This document shows, in pieces, positions 1-8,746 of a stretch of DNA of 64,000 nucleotides. The first letter of the stretch is position 1; each line of letters opens with the position of its first letter. The position numbers and the translations under genes were made by a program. Source of the DNA: Candidatus Agathobaculum intestinipullorum (GTDB lineage: Bacteria; Bacillota; Clostridia; Oscillospirales; Butyricicoccaceae). The notes under the pieces were generated by a model. That model was not told the origin of the DNA and made no database searches. It saw only the letters and a list, made by a program, of their open reading frames with translations. Location: NCBI GenBank assembly GCA_019117485.1, contig DWZQ01000038.1:62001-126000 (forward strand). The letters are read 5' to 3'.

Positions 1-1832
1 TCGTCGGTCGTTTTGAGCTTGTTCATCAGCGCATCGTCCTCAAGCACCGAGCAGATATTGCTCAGCAGGTCGATGTGCTCTTCGCCCACACCCGCGATGC
101 CGAACACCAGATTGGCCTTTTCCTCGCCAAACGGTGTGCCCTCCGGGTATTGCAACACAACGATGCCCGACTTCTTGACGCGCGCCTTTTGCGCGGCTGT
201 GCCGTGCGGGATGGCGATACCCATACCGATATAGGTAGTGACCAGTTCTTCACGCTCCAGCATGGCGTCGATATAGGACTCGTCGACACAGCCCTGCTCG
301 ACCAGCAGGCGGCCGGCGGCGCGGATGGCGTCCTCTTTGGTGGTCGGTGCAAGCCCCAGCTTGATGCCGGAAGCAAGCAGCAGGTCGGTACCCGCCGGTT
401 TGGATGGCACGGCATCCTGCGGTGTGGAAGCTTGGCCAGATGTGCCTTGCGCGGTCAGTGCATCATACAGTGTGTCAAGGTTGGGGTCGGCAAGGAAGTT
501 GTCAAGCGTGACCAGCTGCGCCTGCGGCGCGCACTTGCGGGCGCGGTCGGCCAAAATGCGCTGGCAGACGACCACATCAGCGTCAGAAGGGATGTTGTCC
601 ACACTCGTGTTGGTCACGGTCAGGTCGGGACGCGCTGCCTTGATACGGTTGCGGAACTTGGTTGCGCCCATAGCGGACGAGCCCATGCCCGCATCGCATG
701 CAAAAACGACCTTGCGCACACCCTCGCCCTTGGCCTGCGCCGCCGGGACGGTCTGCCCCTTGGCCTCGGCTTTCATCTGCTGCATCTTGTCCTGCGCTTC
801 GTTCAGGTTCTTCGCACCCGCCATCTTGACAATGGGCGAGGCGATCAGGAAGGATACCGCCGCCGCAATCGCTACGCCGATCCAGCTGATGAGGATGCCG
901 TCCTTGGGGGACATCATGGTGAACGCGATGATCGAGCCGGGCGCCGCCGGGCCGTTTAGGCCCGCGCCCATCATGGAGAAGAAGAAGATCGCGCAGGCGT
1001 TGCCGACGATCGGCGCAATGATGACCGCCGGGTTCATCAGGATGTACGGGAAGTAAATTTCATGGATGCCGCCGAGGAAATGGATGATGATCGCGCCGGG
1101 CGCCGAGCCTTTGGTCGTGCGGTCCTTGGAGAAGAACATGTATGCCAGCAGCACGCCGAGGCCGGGGCCGGGATTGGTTTCCAGCATATACATAATCGAC
1201 TTGCCAGCCGCTGCGACCTGCTCCGCGCCGATCGGCGTAAATACGCCGTGGTTGATGGCATTGTTAAGGAACAGCACCTTGGCAGGTTCGAGGAAGATGG
1301 ACACAAGCGGCAGCAGACTACGCTCGACGAGGAAATTGACGCCTGCGGACAGTACGGTCAGGATGGCGCTCATCACAGGGCCGACCGCATAGTAGCCGAT
1401 AATCGCCATCACCATGCCGAAGATACCGACCGAGAAGTTGTTAATCAGCATTTCAAAACCGGCAGGCATGCGGTTTTCCATCAGCTGGTCGAACTTTTTG
1501 ATGACCCAGCCCGCGAGCGGGCCCATAATCATCGCGCCCATCAGCATCGGCTGGCCGTCCGTGCCGCCAACGCCTGCGATGCAGCCCATCACGGCGATTG
1601 CGCCCATGACGCGGCCACGGTCGCCGCCGACCATCTTGCCGCCCTGCGCCGCGATCAGCACGGGCAGCAGGTAGGTGAGCATGAACGGCTGAATGGAGGC
1701 CAGGTCGGCGTTCGGCACCCAGCCGGTGTCGATGAACAGTGCGGTGATAAAGCCCCAAGCAATGAAAGCGCCGATATTCGGCATGACCATCGCGCTGAGG
1801 AATTTACCGAAACGGGCGATTGCGTTTTTCAT
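1..1832 (-). CDS. mtlA: PTS mannitol transporter subunit EIICBA (3' end cut by window edge)
   Basis: This membrane permease takes up mannitol and phosphorylates it to mannitol-1-phosphate. About 610 residues are present; the last few tens of residues lie beyond position 1. The EIIC domain starts at residue 1 and carries mannitol-subfamily stretches such as MVMPNIGAFIAWG, FLNNAINHG and GGIHEIYFPY. The EIIB loop CDAGMGSS has its phosphorylated cysteine at residue 379, and the EIIA motif IPHGT has its histidine at residue 543. All three domains are fused, so no separate mtlF is needed. The ATG at 1832 follows a GGAG ribosome binding site. It is divergent from mtlR. Whether mtlD follows on the other side cannot be seen. 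Confidence 0.95.
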   Translation of the reverse strand, partial: MKNAIARFGKFLSAMVMPNIGAFIAWGFITALFIDTGWVPNADLASIQPFMLTYLLPVLIAAQGGKMVGGDRGRVMGAIAVMGCIAGVGGTDGQPMLMGAMIMGPLAGWVIKKFDQLMENRMPAGFEMLINNFSVGIFGMVMAIIGYYAVGPVMSAILTVLSAGVNFLVERSLLPLVSIFLEPAKVLFLNNAINHGVFTPIGAEQVAAAGKSIMYMLETNPGPGLGVLLAYMFFSKDRTTKGSAPGAIIIHFLGGIHEIYFPYILMNPAVIIAPIVGNACAIFFFSMMGAGLNGPAAPGSIIAFTMMSPKDGILISWIGVAIAAAVSFLIASPIVKMAGAKNLNEAQDKMQQMKAEAKGQTVPAAQAKGEGVRKVVFACDAGMGSSAMGATKFRNRIKAARPDLTVTNTSVDNIPSDADVVVCQRILADRARKCAPQAQLVTLDNFLADPNLDTLYDALTAQGTSGQASTPQDAVPSKPAGTDLLLASGIKLGLAPTTKEDAIRAAGRLLVEQGCVDESYIDAMLEREELVTTYIGMGIAIPHGTAAQKARVKKSGIVVLQYPEGTPFGEEKANLVFGIAGVGEEHIDLLSNICSVLEDDALMNKLKTTD

Positions 1833-1954
1833 AACGAAAAGCAGCTCCTTTTTCTCTTTTGTCAGCACCGCATGGAACGGATTTCCGGCGCGGTGCGCTC
1901 CCTTAGCTCTCTTTTATGGTGCCGTCTGTATGTAGGCTTCCACAGGCGGCGGCG

Positions 1955-2001
1955 CTTTCGTTTTGTGCTTTTATTGTATCGGGCGGACGGTGCAAAGGCA
2001 A
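1955..2001 (-). promoter_or_regulatory. mtlA promoter with DeoR-type box
   Basis: On the minus strand TTGCCT (1996-2001) and TACAAT (1973-1978) are separated by exactly 17 bp. The box CTTTCGTTTT (plus-strand reading, 1955-1964) lies just past the expected start site. The identical 10-mer occurs at the fruK promoter (4432-4441), and inverted at 4362-4371. Binding by the DeoR protein encoded at 6771-7523 is inference. The leader from here to the mtlA start is about 120 nt and shows no other clear element. Confidence 0.6.
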
Positions 2002-2191
2002 GCGGGAGTTATGGCACTGTTGTCCATCTTCGCCGGTGCCAATCGCCGGGGTTCTGTGCATCTTGCCCGGTTGCAAGCGGATGCTTTGGCATTTTTGCCG
2101 AAGCATCCTGCCGCTTTGCCGCATGCTGCGCAGATTTGGCACTATCCATCGTGGGCAAAATTGCAGAGGCTTCGTCCCCTGCGTGGGCATG

Positions 2192-2219
2192 TACTTTTGC
2201 AGCACGGCTGTGATATAAT
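2192..2219 (+). promoter_or_regulatory. mtlR promoter
   Basis: TATAAT at 2214-2219 is preceded by TG in the extended -10 position and by TACTTT (2192-2197) at 16 bp. It lies 33 bp upstream of the mtlR start codon. Confidence 0.55.
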
Positions 2220-2252
2220 GGGAAAAAAGCAACAGGGAAGGGGGTGCAGCAT

Positions 2253-4277
2253 ATGGCACAGCAATCATCGTTGCCCTTGCTGACCGATAACGGGCGCAAG
2301 CTGATCCGCAAGCTTGCCGACCTACCGTCGGTTTGGCTGACGGCCGCAGCGCTCGGGGAGAGCGTGGGCGTCAGCCGTCGCACGGTTATGCGTGAGCTGC
2401 CGGGCATGGAAAAATGGCTCAAAGCAGCAGGCTTCCGTCTGGTGCGCAGCCCGGGACAGGGGATGCGGCTGGAAGAGGAGGAACAACGGCGCGCCGCGTT
2501 GCGTGCGCTGGTCGGCGGGGGCGTCGTACTCTCGAAAAATGAACGCATCGACCGCCTGCTCACGCTGCTGTTTGCGGCGGGTGGACCGGTCAAGACGCAA
2601 TGGTTGGCCGAGCGGCTGGATGTGTCCGAGCACACGCTTTCGGGCGATTTGAATGCGGCAGCGGACTGGCTGCTGGCGCGGGACGTGACGCTCATGCGGC
2701 GCGCGGGCGTAGGTGTTTGGCTGGAAGGCACACCGGAAAGTCTGCGCCGCGCAATGGGCGTGCGCCTACGGCCGCAGCTGACCCAGATGGACTGGCAGCA
2801 GTTCCTTGAAAGCCGTCAGGGCGGCACGACGCTCGACCTGCTCGACCGGCAGGATATGCAGACGGTCGCGCGTGTGTTGCAGGGCTTTGAGCGCCGCGGG
2901 CGCTTTGTGTTCAGCGACAGCGCATTCGTTGCGCTCGTGCTGCACCTGACGCTGCTTGCCGGGCAGGTGCGCAGCGGCACGTTGTCTGCCGAAGGGCCGC
3001 GTGACACCGCAGGGCGGGATGCGGCGGCGTTGCTGCTCTCGGTTGAGGGCACGCTGGGTGTGCGCCTGCCTGCGGGCGAAGCGGCCTATCTGGAGCGGTA
3101 TTTGCAGGCTGCCACGGGCGAACAGGACTGGGACGATCCGCAGCAACTTCAGGTCAGCCAGCTGGCCGCCCTGCTCATCCAAGGTATGGAGCGCGAAACA
3201 GGCGTGACACTAACCGGCTTTTCCACCTTCCGTGCCGACCTGTGCGCTCATCTGCGCCCCATGCTGCTGCGCATCACGCGCGGTGAGCGCATTGAGAACC
3301 CACAGCTGGACGCGGTGCGTACGCAGTATCCCGCGCTATGGGACGCGGTGCGGCTGGTGTGTGGTGAGGCCGCGCGCACGCTGCGTCTGCCGCCCATTCC
3401 GGATGAGGAAGCAGGGTTCCTCGCCATGCACTTCGGCGCGGTGCTTGAGGAATGTGAGAAAGCGCGCCGCCGTCTGCGCGCGGTCGTGGTCTGCCCGATG
3501 GGACTGGCGACCAGCCGCTTCCTGACCAGCCAGCTTGACCGGGAGTTCCCGCTCATCGCAGTCGAGCGTATGTGCCCGATGCGCGGGCTGGACACCGACG
3601 CGCTGCGCCGCGAGGGCATCGGCCTGATCCTGTCGACCGTACCGCTACACGTCGATTTCCCGCACATCGTGGTCAGCACTGTGTTGCAGGAAAAAGACCG
3701 TATCCTGCTGCAAAATGCGATAGACAGCTTCCAGCGGCAGGCTTCCGCGCCTGTTCAGGCGGCGCCGCCCACAGCCGACCTGCGTTATACCGGCGCGTTG
3801 AGCGCTTGTGTAGTCGACTTGCTCGATACTTTGGCTGTGCGCGAGGTGTCCGCACCGCGATCCCGGCGTGATTTGATTCGTCACGCTGCACGGCTATTTT
3901 GCAATACACCCGCAGGGGCGCGCCGCGTAGAGGATGCACTGGTGCGCCGCGAGGCGTTGGGTGATACTTATATTGCACCGCTGCGCGCGTTATTGTTGCA
4001 CTGCAAAACCGACGCCGTGACCGGTTGCCGTCTGGGTTATCTGCACCCGGCACGGCCGCTGGCTGAGGATGGGCACGACATACAAGGCGCGATCGTCATG
4101 CTCGCACCGGACGGCCCCGAACCCGTCTGGCAACAGGTCATGCAGCAGGTCAGCGCTGTGCTGATCGACCGTCCGGAACTCGTCCGGGCACTGCACACGG
4201 GCGATTGCGCGCAGGCTGCCGCGCTACTGGAAGCTGAGCTTGGCTGCCGCCTGCAAAGCGGCTTGACCGGGCGATAA
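2253..4277 (+). CDS. mtlR: MtlR-type PRD transcriptional activator of the mannitol PTS
   Basis: This 674-aa regulator probably activates mtlA in response to PTS phosphorylation. Two N-terminal helix-turn-helix segments (about residues 15-75 and 98-160) are followed by two PRD domains, the second with PDEEAGFLAMHF. An EIIB-like domain has cysteine 414 in VVCPMGLATS, and a C-terminal EIIA-like domain has histidine 583 in LLLHCKT. The order and length match MtlR proteins of Firmicutes. The ATG at 2253 sits 8 bp after an AGGGGG ribosome binding site and is preferred over an in-frame GTG at 2244 that overlaps that site. The gene is divergent from mtlA and ends in its own terminator. Confidence 0.93.
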   Translation: MAQQSSLPLLTDNGRKLIRKLADLPSVWLTAAALGESVGVSRRTVMRELPGMEKWLKAAGFRLVRSPGQGMRLEEEEQRRAALRALVGGGVVLSKNERIDRLLTLLFAAGGPVKTQWLAERLDVSEHTLSGDLNAAADWLLARDVTLMRRAGVGVWLEGTPESLRRAMGVRLRPQLTQMDWQQFLESRQGGTTLDLLDRQDMQTVARVLQGFERRGRFVFSDSAFVALVLHLTLLAGQVRSGTLSAEGPRDTAGRDAAALLLSVEGTLGVRLPAGEAAYLERYLQAATGEQDWDDPQQLQVSQLAALLIQGMERETGVTLTGFSTFRADLCAHLRPMLLRITRGERIENPQLDAVRTQYPALWDAVRLVCGEAARTLRLPPIPDEEAGFLAMHFGAVLEECEKARRRLRAVVVCPMGLATSRFLTSQLDREFPLIAVERMCPMRGLDTDALRREGIGLILSTVPLHVDFPHIVVSTVLQEKDRILLQNAIDSFQRQASAPVQAAPPTADLRYTGALSACVVDLLDTLAVREVSAPRSRRDLIRHAARLFCNTPAGARRVEDALVRREALGDTYIAPLRALLLHCKTDAVTGCRLGYLHPARPLAEDGHDIQGAIVMLAPDGPEPVWQQVMQQVSAVLIDRPELVRALHTGDCAQAAALLEAELGCRLQSGLTGR

Positions 4278-4299
4278 CGCCCCGCTCCTTTGTTTTGCC

Positions 4300-4327
4300 G
4301 CCCGCCGGTGTTTCCGGCGGGCTTTTT
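4300..4327 (+). terminator. intrinsic terminator of mtlR
   Basis: A 9-bp GC stem (GCCCGCCGG / CCGGCGGGC) with a 5-nt loop is followed by five T residues. Confidence 0.85.
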
Positions 4328-4361
4328 GCATTCTGCAAGTGCTCTTTGTGAAATCTTCATA

Positions 4362-4441
4362 AAAACGAAAGTTAAAAACTGTTGTTTCAACAATTGAAAA
4401 GCGGAATAATTGTTGGTACTATAATAACAGGCTTTCGTTTT
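4362..4441 (+). promoter_or_regulatory. fruK operon promoter flanked by inverted operator boxes
   Basis: AAAACGAAAG at 4362-4371 and its exact reverse complement CTTTCGTTTT at 4432-4441 flank a promoter with TATAAT at 4420-4425 and TTGAAA at 4394-4399 (20 bp spacing, rather long). The downstream box falls on the expected start site. Boxes of this kind are typical of DeoR/GlpR-family repressors, and the operon encodes one as its third gene. A small palindrome TTGTTTCAACAA lies at 4382-4393. Confidence 0.6.
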
Positions 4442-4488
4442 GAATATGGACGGTGTGGCTGTGCGCCGCATCAGCAGGAGGTAATGAA

Positions 4489-5418
4489 GTGATCTATACC
4501 GTAACACTCAACCCCGCACTGGATAAAACCGTCGAGATCCCGGACTTCACGCTCGACGCGGTCAACCGCATTACGACCTTGCGCACCGACCCCGGCGGCA
4601 AGGGATTGAATGTGTCCAAGGTCATCGCCAAACTCGGCGGGGCAAGCACGGCCATCGGCGTGCTGGGCGGCACGACCGGCCGACGCATCGCGGACGCGAT
4701 GGACGCTTTGGGCGTCCAGACCGATTTCACCTTTGTGGAGGGGGAAACCCGTACCAACCTCAAGGTAGTTGATCCCGCCCGCCACACCAATACCGACCTG
4801 AATGAACCCGGCCTGACCGTTACGCAGGATGTGCTGGACGGCATGCTGGCGGCGCTGACCGCCAAAATCCAGCCGGGTGACATCGTTGTCCTGTCGGGCA
4901 GCCTGCCCAAAGGCGCGCCGGTAGACACCTACGGCGTGTGGACAGCCGCTTGCCGGGACGCAGGCGCGCGCGTATTCCTTGATGCGGATGGCGAAGCACT
5001 GTATCATGGGCTGGAAGCAAAGCCGTATCTTGCCAAGCCCAATAACCACGAGCTGTCCCGTCTGACCGGCCATCCGCTGGATACGGTGGATAGCCTGCTG
5101 GCCGCTGCGCGCGATATGGTTGCGCAGGGCGTGGAGCGCGTGGTGGTCTCGATGGGAGGGGACGGCGCGCTGTTTGTCAGCAAAACCGCCGCCTACCGCG
5201 CCGAGGGGCTGAAAGTTCCTGTTGGCAGCACGGTCGGTGCGGGTGACAGCATGGTTGCCGCGCTTGCTTTCGCCGCCGCACAGGGGATGGACGACGGCGA
5301 AACCGTCGCGCTGTCCGTCGCAACCAGCGCCGCGAATGTCATGTGCAGCGGTTCGCAGGCCGCTGAGCGCAGCGCGGTCGACGAATTGCTGCCGCGCGTG
5401 ACCTATCATGCACTGTAA
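4489..5418 (+). CDS. fruK: 1-phosphofructokinase (PfkB family)
   Basis: This 309-aa PfkB-family kinase most likely converts fructose-1-phosphate to fructose-1,6-bisphosphate with ATP. The start VIYTVTLNPALDKTVE, the sugar-binding DPGGKGLNVSKV segment and the C-terminal catalytic GAGDS motif are typical of FruK; tagatose-6-phosphate kinase (LacC) is the close alternative. The GTG at 4489 follows AGGAGG by 7 bp; no ATG fits. It is the first gene of an operon with a SorE-like dehydrogenase and a DeoR repressor. No fructose PTS gene is adjacent, so its substrate may be made by the next gene rather than imported. Confidence 0.88.
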   Translation: MIYTVTLNPALDKTVEIPDFTLDAVNRITTLRTDPGGKGLNVSKVIAKLGGASTAIGVLGGTTGRRIADAMDALGVQTDFTFVEGETRTNLKVVDPARHTNTDLNEPGLTVTQDVLDGMLAALTAKIQPGDIVVLSGSLPKGAPVDTYGVWTAACRDAGARVFLDADGEALYHGLEAKPYLAKPNNHELSRLTGHPLDTVDSLLAAARDMVAQGVERVVVSMGGDGALFVSKTAAYRAEGLKVPVGSTVGAGDSMVAALAFAAAQGMDDGETVALSVATSAANVMCSGSQAAERSAVDELLPRVTYHAL

Positions 5419-5480
5419 TTTTTGCAACGTACTTTCATTTCAAAATAACATCTGTTAAAATAAAAGGAGAGTCTGCCATT

Positions 5481-6743
5481 ATGAAAGCAAAAGCTGTCCG
5501 TTTGCACGCCGCCAATGATCTTCGTCTGGAAGAATTTGAACTGCCCGAGATCAAGGACGATGAGATCCTTGTCAAAGTCATTTCCGACAGCATCTGCATG
5601 TCCACCTATAAGTGCGCGATTTTGGGCACCAAGCATAAGCGCGTCCACGAGGATGTGGCCGAGCACCCGGCTATCATGGGGCACGAGTTTGCGGGCGATA
5701 TCGTCAAGGTTGGCGCAAAGCATGCCGATAAGTTCAAGCCCGGCATGAAGTTTACTTTGCAGCCCGCGCTCAACTACAAGGGCACGATGTGGTCGCCCGG
5801 CTACTCCTATGAGTTCTTTGGCGGCGACGCGACCTACTGCATCATCCCGGCTGAGGTTATGGAACTGGGCTGTCTGCTCGAGTACAAGGGCCGCGCCTAC
5901 TATGAGGCGTCGCTGGCCGAGCCGATGAGTTGCAGCATCGGTGCCTTCAATGCCTGCTTCCACACCCGTATGGGCGTGTATGAGCACGATATGGGTATCC
6001 GCGAGGGCGGCAAGCTTGCCATCCTGGCTGGTGCAGGCCCGATGGGGCTGGGCGCACTGACTTACGCGCTGCACCGCGATGTGCGTCCGTCCATGATCGT
6101 GCTGACGGATATCAACGCCGACCGTCTTGCTCGTGCAGAGCAGCTGTTCCCGGTCGAGGAAGCCGCCAAGGACGGCATCGAGCTGCATTTTGTCAACACC
6201 GCCGAGATGGCTGACCCGGCGGCCGAGTTGCGCGAGCTGACCGGCGGCACCGGCTTTGACGATGTGTTCTGCTACGCCCCGGTTGCGCAGGTCGCGGAGC
6301 TGTCGAGCGATGTGCTCGGCCGCGATGGCTGCCTGAACTTCTTTGCCGGCCCGACCGACCCGAAGTTCTCGGCTATGCTCAACTTCTACGATGTGCATTA
6401 CAACTCCACCCACGTCATCGGCACGACCGGCGGCAACACTGCCGACATGATCGAGTCGCTTGAACTGTCGGCTGCCGGACGCATCAACCCGGCTGTTATG
6501 GTTACCCACATCGGCGGTTTGGACGCTGCGGCGGACACCACGCTCAACCTGCCCAAAATTCCGGGCGGCAAGAAGCTGATCTATACCCATATCACCATGC
6601 CGCTGACCGCGATCGACGATTTCCGCGCCAAGGGAGCAGAGGACGCGCGCTTCACCGCGCTGGCCGATATCGTCGACGCGCATGACGGCCTGTGGTGCGC
6701 CGAGGCGGAGGAATATCTGCTCGCAAACTGGGTAGAGGAATAA
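5481..6743 (+). CDS. SorE-like zinc-dependent sugar-phosphate dehydrogenase (MDR family)
   Basis: This 420-aa medium-chain dehydrogenase resembles L-sorbose-1-phosphate reductase (SorE), which acts on C2 of a 1-phosphorylated ketose or alditol. The zinc-site residues C39 and H68-E69 (GHEF) and a Rossmann GAGPMG loop at about residue 180 are visible. It lies 62 bp after fruK and 27 bp before deoR, so it is very probably co-transcribed. The family's known substrate is sorbose-1-P/sorbitol-6-P. In this context, next to a mannitol PTS and a fructose-1-P kinase, oxidation of mannitol-1-P at C2 to fructose-1-P is an attractive but untested alternative. Confidence 0.75.
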   Translation: MKAKAVRLHAANDLRLEEFELPEIKDDEILVKVISDSICMSTYKCAILGTKHKRVHEDVAEHPAIMGHEFAGDIVKVGAKHADKFKPGMKFTLQPALNYKGTMWSPGYSYEFFGGDATYCIIPAEVMELGCLLEYKGRAYYEASLAEPMSCSIGAFNACFHTRMGVYEHDMGIREGGKLAILAGAGPMGLGALTYALHRDVRPSMIVLTDINADRLARAEQLFPVEEAAKDGIELHFVNTAEMADPAAELRELTGGTGFDDVFCYAPVAQVAELSSDVLGRDGCLNFFAGPTDPKFSAMLNFYDVHYNSTHVIGTTGGNTADMIESLELSAAGRINPAVMVTHIGGLDAAADTTLNLPKIPGGKKLIYTHITMPLTAIDDFRAKGAEDARFTALADIVDAHDGLWCAEAEEYLLANWVEE

Positions 6744-6770
6744 CGAATATACGAAAGGGGCGCATGCGTC

Positions 6771-7523
6771 ATGCAGGAACGCCGGGAAAAAATCGTCGAA
6801 CTGGTCAACCGTCTGGGTACGGTCAGTTTCGCGCAGCTCAAGGCCGCGTTCCCCGATGTATCCGAAATGACGCTGCGCACCGATCTGAAGGCGCTCGATG
6901 AGGAGCGGCGGCTGGTGCGCGTCCATGGCGGTGCCAAATCGGTGGAGGTCGTCGTCGGCACGGATGACTTTCTGCTGCGCCGCGCGCTGCGCTGCGCGCC
7001 CGAAAAGGCACAGATCGCGCAAAAGACACTGGCGCTGCTGCGGCCGGATATGACGATCTACCTCGACTCGGGCAGCACGACGACCGCGCTCGCCCGGCTG
7101 ATCCCGGACGAACGGTTTCAGATTTTCACCAGCAGCCTGTCGTGTGCGAATGAGCTGCTGCGGTTGACCCGCGCACGGGTGTTCCTGCCCGGCGGCTTTG
7201 TCAACCGGTATAGCCAGAGCCTGTGCGGCATAGAAGCTGTGCGCACAGTCGGCCGCATCAACTTTGACCTTGCGCTGATCGGTACGACCAGTTTTTCTGA
7301 CAAAACCGGCTTTTCCTGCGGCATGGAGGAGGAAGCGCAGCTCAAGCGTGCGGTTATCGCGCAGGCTGAGCAAAGCTATGTCCTGATGGACGCAGGCAAG
7401 GTCGGCCTGACGAGTGCCTTTTCCTTTGCGACCCTTGACGAGGTCGATGGCATCGTCTCGGATGACGGCTTACCTACCGCGCTGGCAGATGCCTGCCGTG
7501 CCCGCGGCAAGCAGGTGCTGTGA
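6771..7523 (+). CDS. DeoR/GlpR-family sugar-phosphate-responsive repressor
   Basis: This 250-aa protein has an N-terminal DeoR helix-turn-helix (residues 4-58, RREKIVELVN... and EMTLRTDLKALDEE...LVRVHGGA) and a DeoRC effector domain (about 75-235) with the DSGSTTTALA sugar-phosphate loop. The family usually senses a phosphorylated sugar. It closes the fruK operon, and the boxes CTTTCGTTTT at the fruK and mtlA promoters are its likely targets. The effector may be fructose-1-phosphate, as for FruR proteins; this is inference. The ATG at 6771 follows GAAAGGGG. Confidence 0.88.
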   Translation: MQERREKIVELVNRLGTVSFAQLKAAFPDVSEMTLRTDLKALDEERRLVRVHGGAKSVEVVVGTDDFLLRRALRCAPEKAQIAQKTLALLRPDMTIYLDSGSTTTALARLIPDERFQIFTSSLSCANELLRLTRARVFLPGGFVNRYSQSLCGIEAVRTVGRINFDLALIGTTSFSDKTGFSCGMEEEAQLKRAVIAQAEQSYVLMDAGKVGLTSAFSFATLDEVDGIVSDDGLPTALADACRARGKQVL

Positions 7524-7582
7524 CCATTTCGGCGGCGTCTCCTTTCCCCTTTCACGCCGCCGTGGACATAGATGCAGAGTAG

Positions 7583-7616
7583 AACATCCCCGATGTATGG
7601 TATCGGGGATGTTTTG
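7583..7616 (+). terminator. hairpin terminator after deoR
   Basis: A 12-bp perfect stem (AACATCCCCGAT / ATCGGGGATGTT) with a 7-nt loop is followed by a short T-run. A second GC hairpin (CGGCGGCGT / ACGCCGCCG) lies just upstream between 7529 and 7562. The remaining AT-rich DNA up to the tRNA promoter (7617-7788) shows no convincing gene. Confidence 0.7.
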
Positions 7617-7788
7617 ATGATATAGTGCAGTTTATTACAGAGCTTATGCTCGGGGGATGATAGGGTTTTGAAAAGATCAAAATTCAAAACATTTGCAAAT
7701 CAAATGCAGCCTGTATTTCGACAGGTGACGTACTGTTTTGCGTTTTTAAATAACAAAAATACAGAATTTTATAAATTTCAAAAAAGCC

Positions 7789-7817
7789 TTGACATAGTGG
7801 GGGATATCGGCTATAAT
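7789..7817 (+). promoter_or_regulatory. tRNA operon promoter, perfect consensus
   Basis: TTGACA (7789-7794), a 17-bp spacer and TATAAT (7812-7817) form a perfect vegetative promoter 43 bp before the first tRNA. Confidence 0.92.
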
Positions 7818-7860
7818 ATATTTCGTCGCCAGCGAACGGGCGACGCGGGAAAGTAAGCAT

Positions 7861-7937
7861 GGCGGTATAGCTTAGTTGGCTAGAGCGTCCGGTTCATACC
7901 CGGAAGGTCATTGGTTCAAGTCCAATTACCGCTACCA
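7861..7937 (+). tRNA. tRNA-Met (CAT), elongator type
   Basis: A 77-nt cloverleaf has anticodon stem TCCGG/CCGGA with loop TTCATAC (anticodon CAT) and an encoded CCA end. The 5' GGCGGTATAGCT and 3' CGCTACCA resemble the Bacillus elongator tRNA-Met rather than the initiator or the lysidine-modified tRNA-Ile. Confidence 0.93.
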
Positions 7938-7946
7938 TTTTCCCTT

Positions 7947-8021
7947 GGCCCGTTGGTCAAGCGGTTAAGACACCGCCCTTTCACGGCGGTAACGCGGGTT
8001 CGATTCCCGCACGGGTCACCA
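7947..8021 (+). tRNA. tRNA-Glu (TTC)
   Basis: A 75-nt cloverleaf has anticodon stem CCGCC/GGCGG around loop CTTTCAC and an encoded CCA end. It lies 9 bp after tRNA-Met. Confidence 0.94.
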
Positions 8022-8024
8022 TAT

Positions 8025-8100
8025 GGAAGTTTAGCTCAGCTGGGAGAGCATCTGCCTTACAAGCAGAGGGTCAGCGGTTCGAGCCCGTTAACTTCCACCA
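8025..8100 (+). tRNA. tRNA-Val (TAC), attachment site of an island
   Basis: A 76-nt cloverleaf has anticodon stem TCTGC/GCAGA around loop CTTACAA and an encoded CCA end. Its 3' half (8057-8098) is repeated at 11381-11422, the usual footprint of integration into a tRNA gene that keeps the gene intact. Confidence 0.94.
8057..8098 (+). repeat. attachment repeat, copy within tRNA-Val
   Basis: This 42-bp stretch of tRNA-Val matches 11381-11422 with one mismatch (G at 8069, A at 11393). Confidence 0.8.
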
Positions 8101-8102
8101 AC

Positions 8103-8143
8103 AAAAAAACTTGCATTATCCTTGTGGTAATGCAAGTTTTTTT
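8103..8143 (+). terminator. tRNA operon terminator
   Basis: A 16-bp stem AAAAAAACTTGCATTA / TAATGCAAGTTTTTTT with a 9-nt loop ends the tRNA transcript. Confidence 0.9.
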
Positions 8144-8163
8144 GTTTTATATTGATGTTTTGT

Positions 8164-8746
8164 TCAAAATTTACAGCCGTGCGCTGGCAAATATCTCGAA
8201 TTTCTCGTGTGTATTGGTGTCAGATAAGCACGGCTTTTTTCTGTTCGTGCCACTGCGTTTTTGCATATTTGCACGGGGCAGGAGAGGTTTGGATCATATC
8301 CCTTTGCATGGTACTTGCGCAGGAACAACGGTGTTGTGGCTGGAGCGGCCATCAGCGCCAACTCACCTGAAAGCAGGTTCTTCATATCGCGTCCGCGCGT
8401 GACAGTATACTTCTCTCCGGGACTGTGGGCGTAGTCGTTCTTGCGCAGATCAGATAGCCTCTCCTCCATGCATCCCAGCTGGCGGGTGATGCCTTCGCAC
8501 TTGCGCTTGGCGCGGGTCTCGGTACGGAAGTAGTCCGACGTGGCGTCCACCAGCATCTTTTTGCCACAGTCCGGACAGGTAAAACCGCGCTTTATCGCGT
8601 TCCAGCCGGGGCATATAGCCGTCCCGTGCGGTTTCCTTGGACAGTACGACAAAGATCGTGCGGCTGCTGCGGACATATGGGACGGACAAAGGACAATGTG
8701 CAGGCACTTGCGCTGCTTCTGTATAGTGATGCACGCAGAAGATCAA
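8164..8746 (-). pseudogene. decayed coding remnant with a zinc-ribbon-like segment, family not recognised
   Basis: Two minus-strand frames (8746-8450 and 8676-8164) each hold part of what looks like one protein, as if frameshifted near 8590. One part reads VVLSKETARDGYMPRLERDK, the other FTCPDCGKKMLVDA followed by a charged helix-rich stretch. Neither has a convincing start with a ribosome binding site. It lies next to the tRNA where an integrase or recombinase gene would be expected, but I do not recognise catalytic motifs. The stretch 8747-8956 shows no gene. Confidence 0.35.

Noticed and set aside
75..2213. Plus-strand frames of 243-383 codons at the window start
   Set aside because: All are antisense to mtlA, whose minus-strand reading matches the mannitol EIICBA throughout.
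5406..7373. 655-codon minus-strand open frame opposite the SorE-like and deoR genes
   Set aside because: It is a GC-driven antisense shadow; the plus-strand proteins have clear family motifs and ribosome binding sites.
7668..7856. 62-codon plus-strand frame before the tRNA operon
   Set aside because: It overlaps the consensus tRNA promoter and has no credible ribosome binding site.
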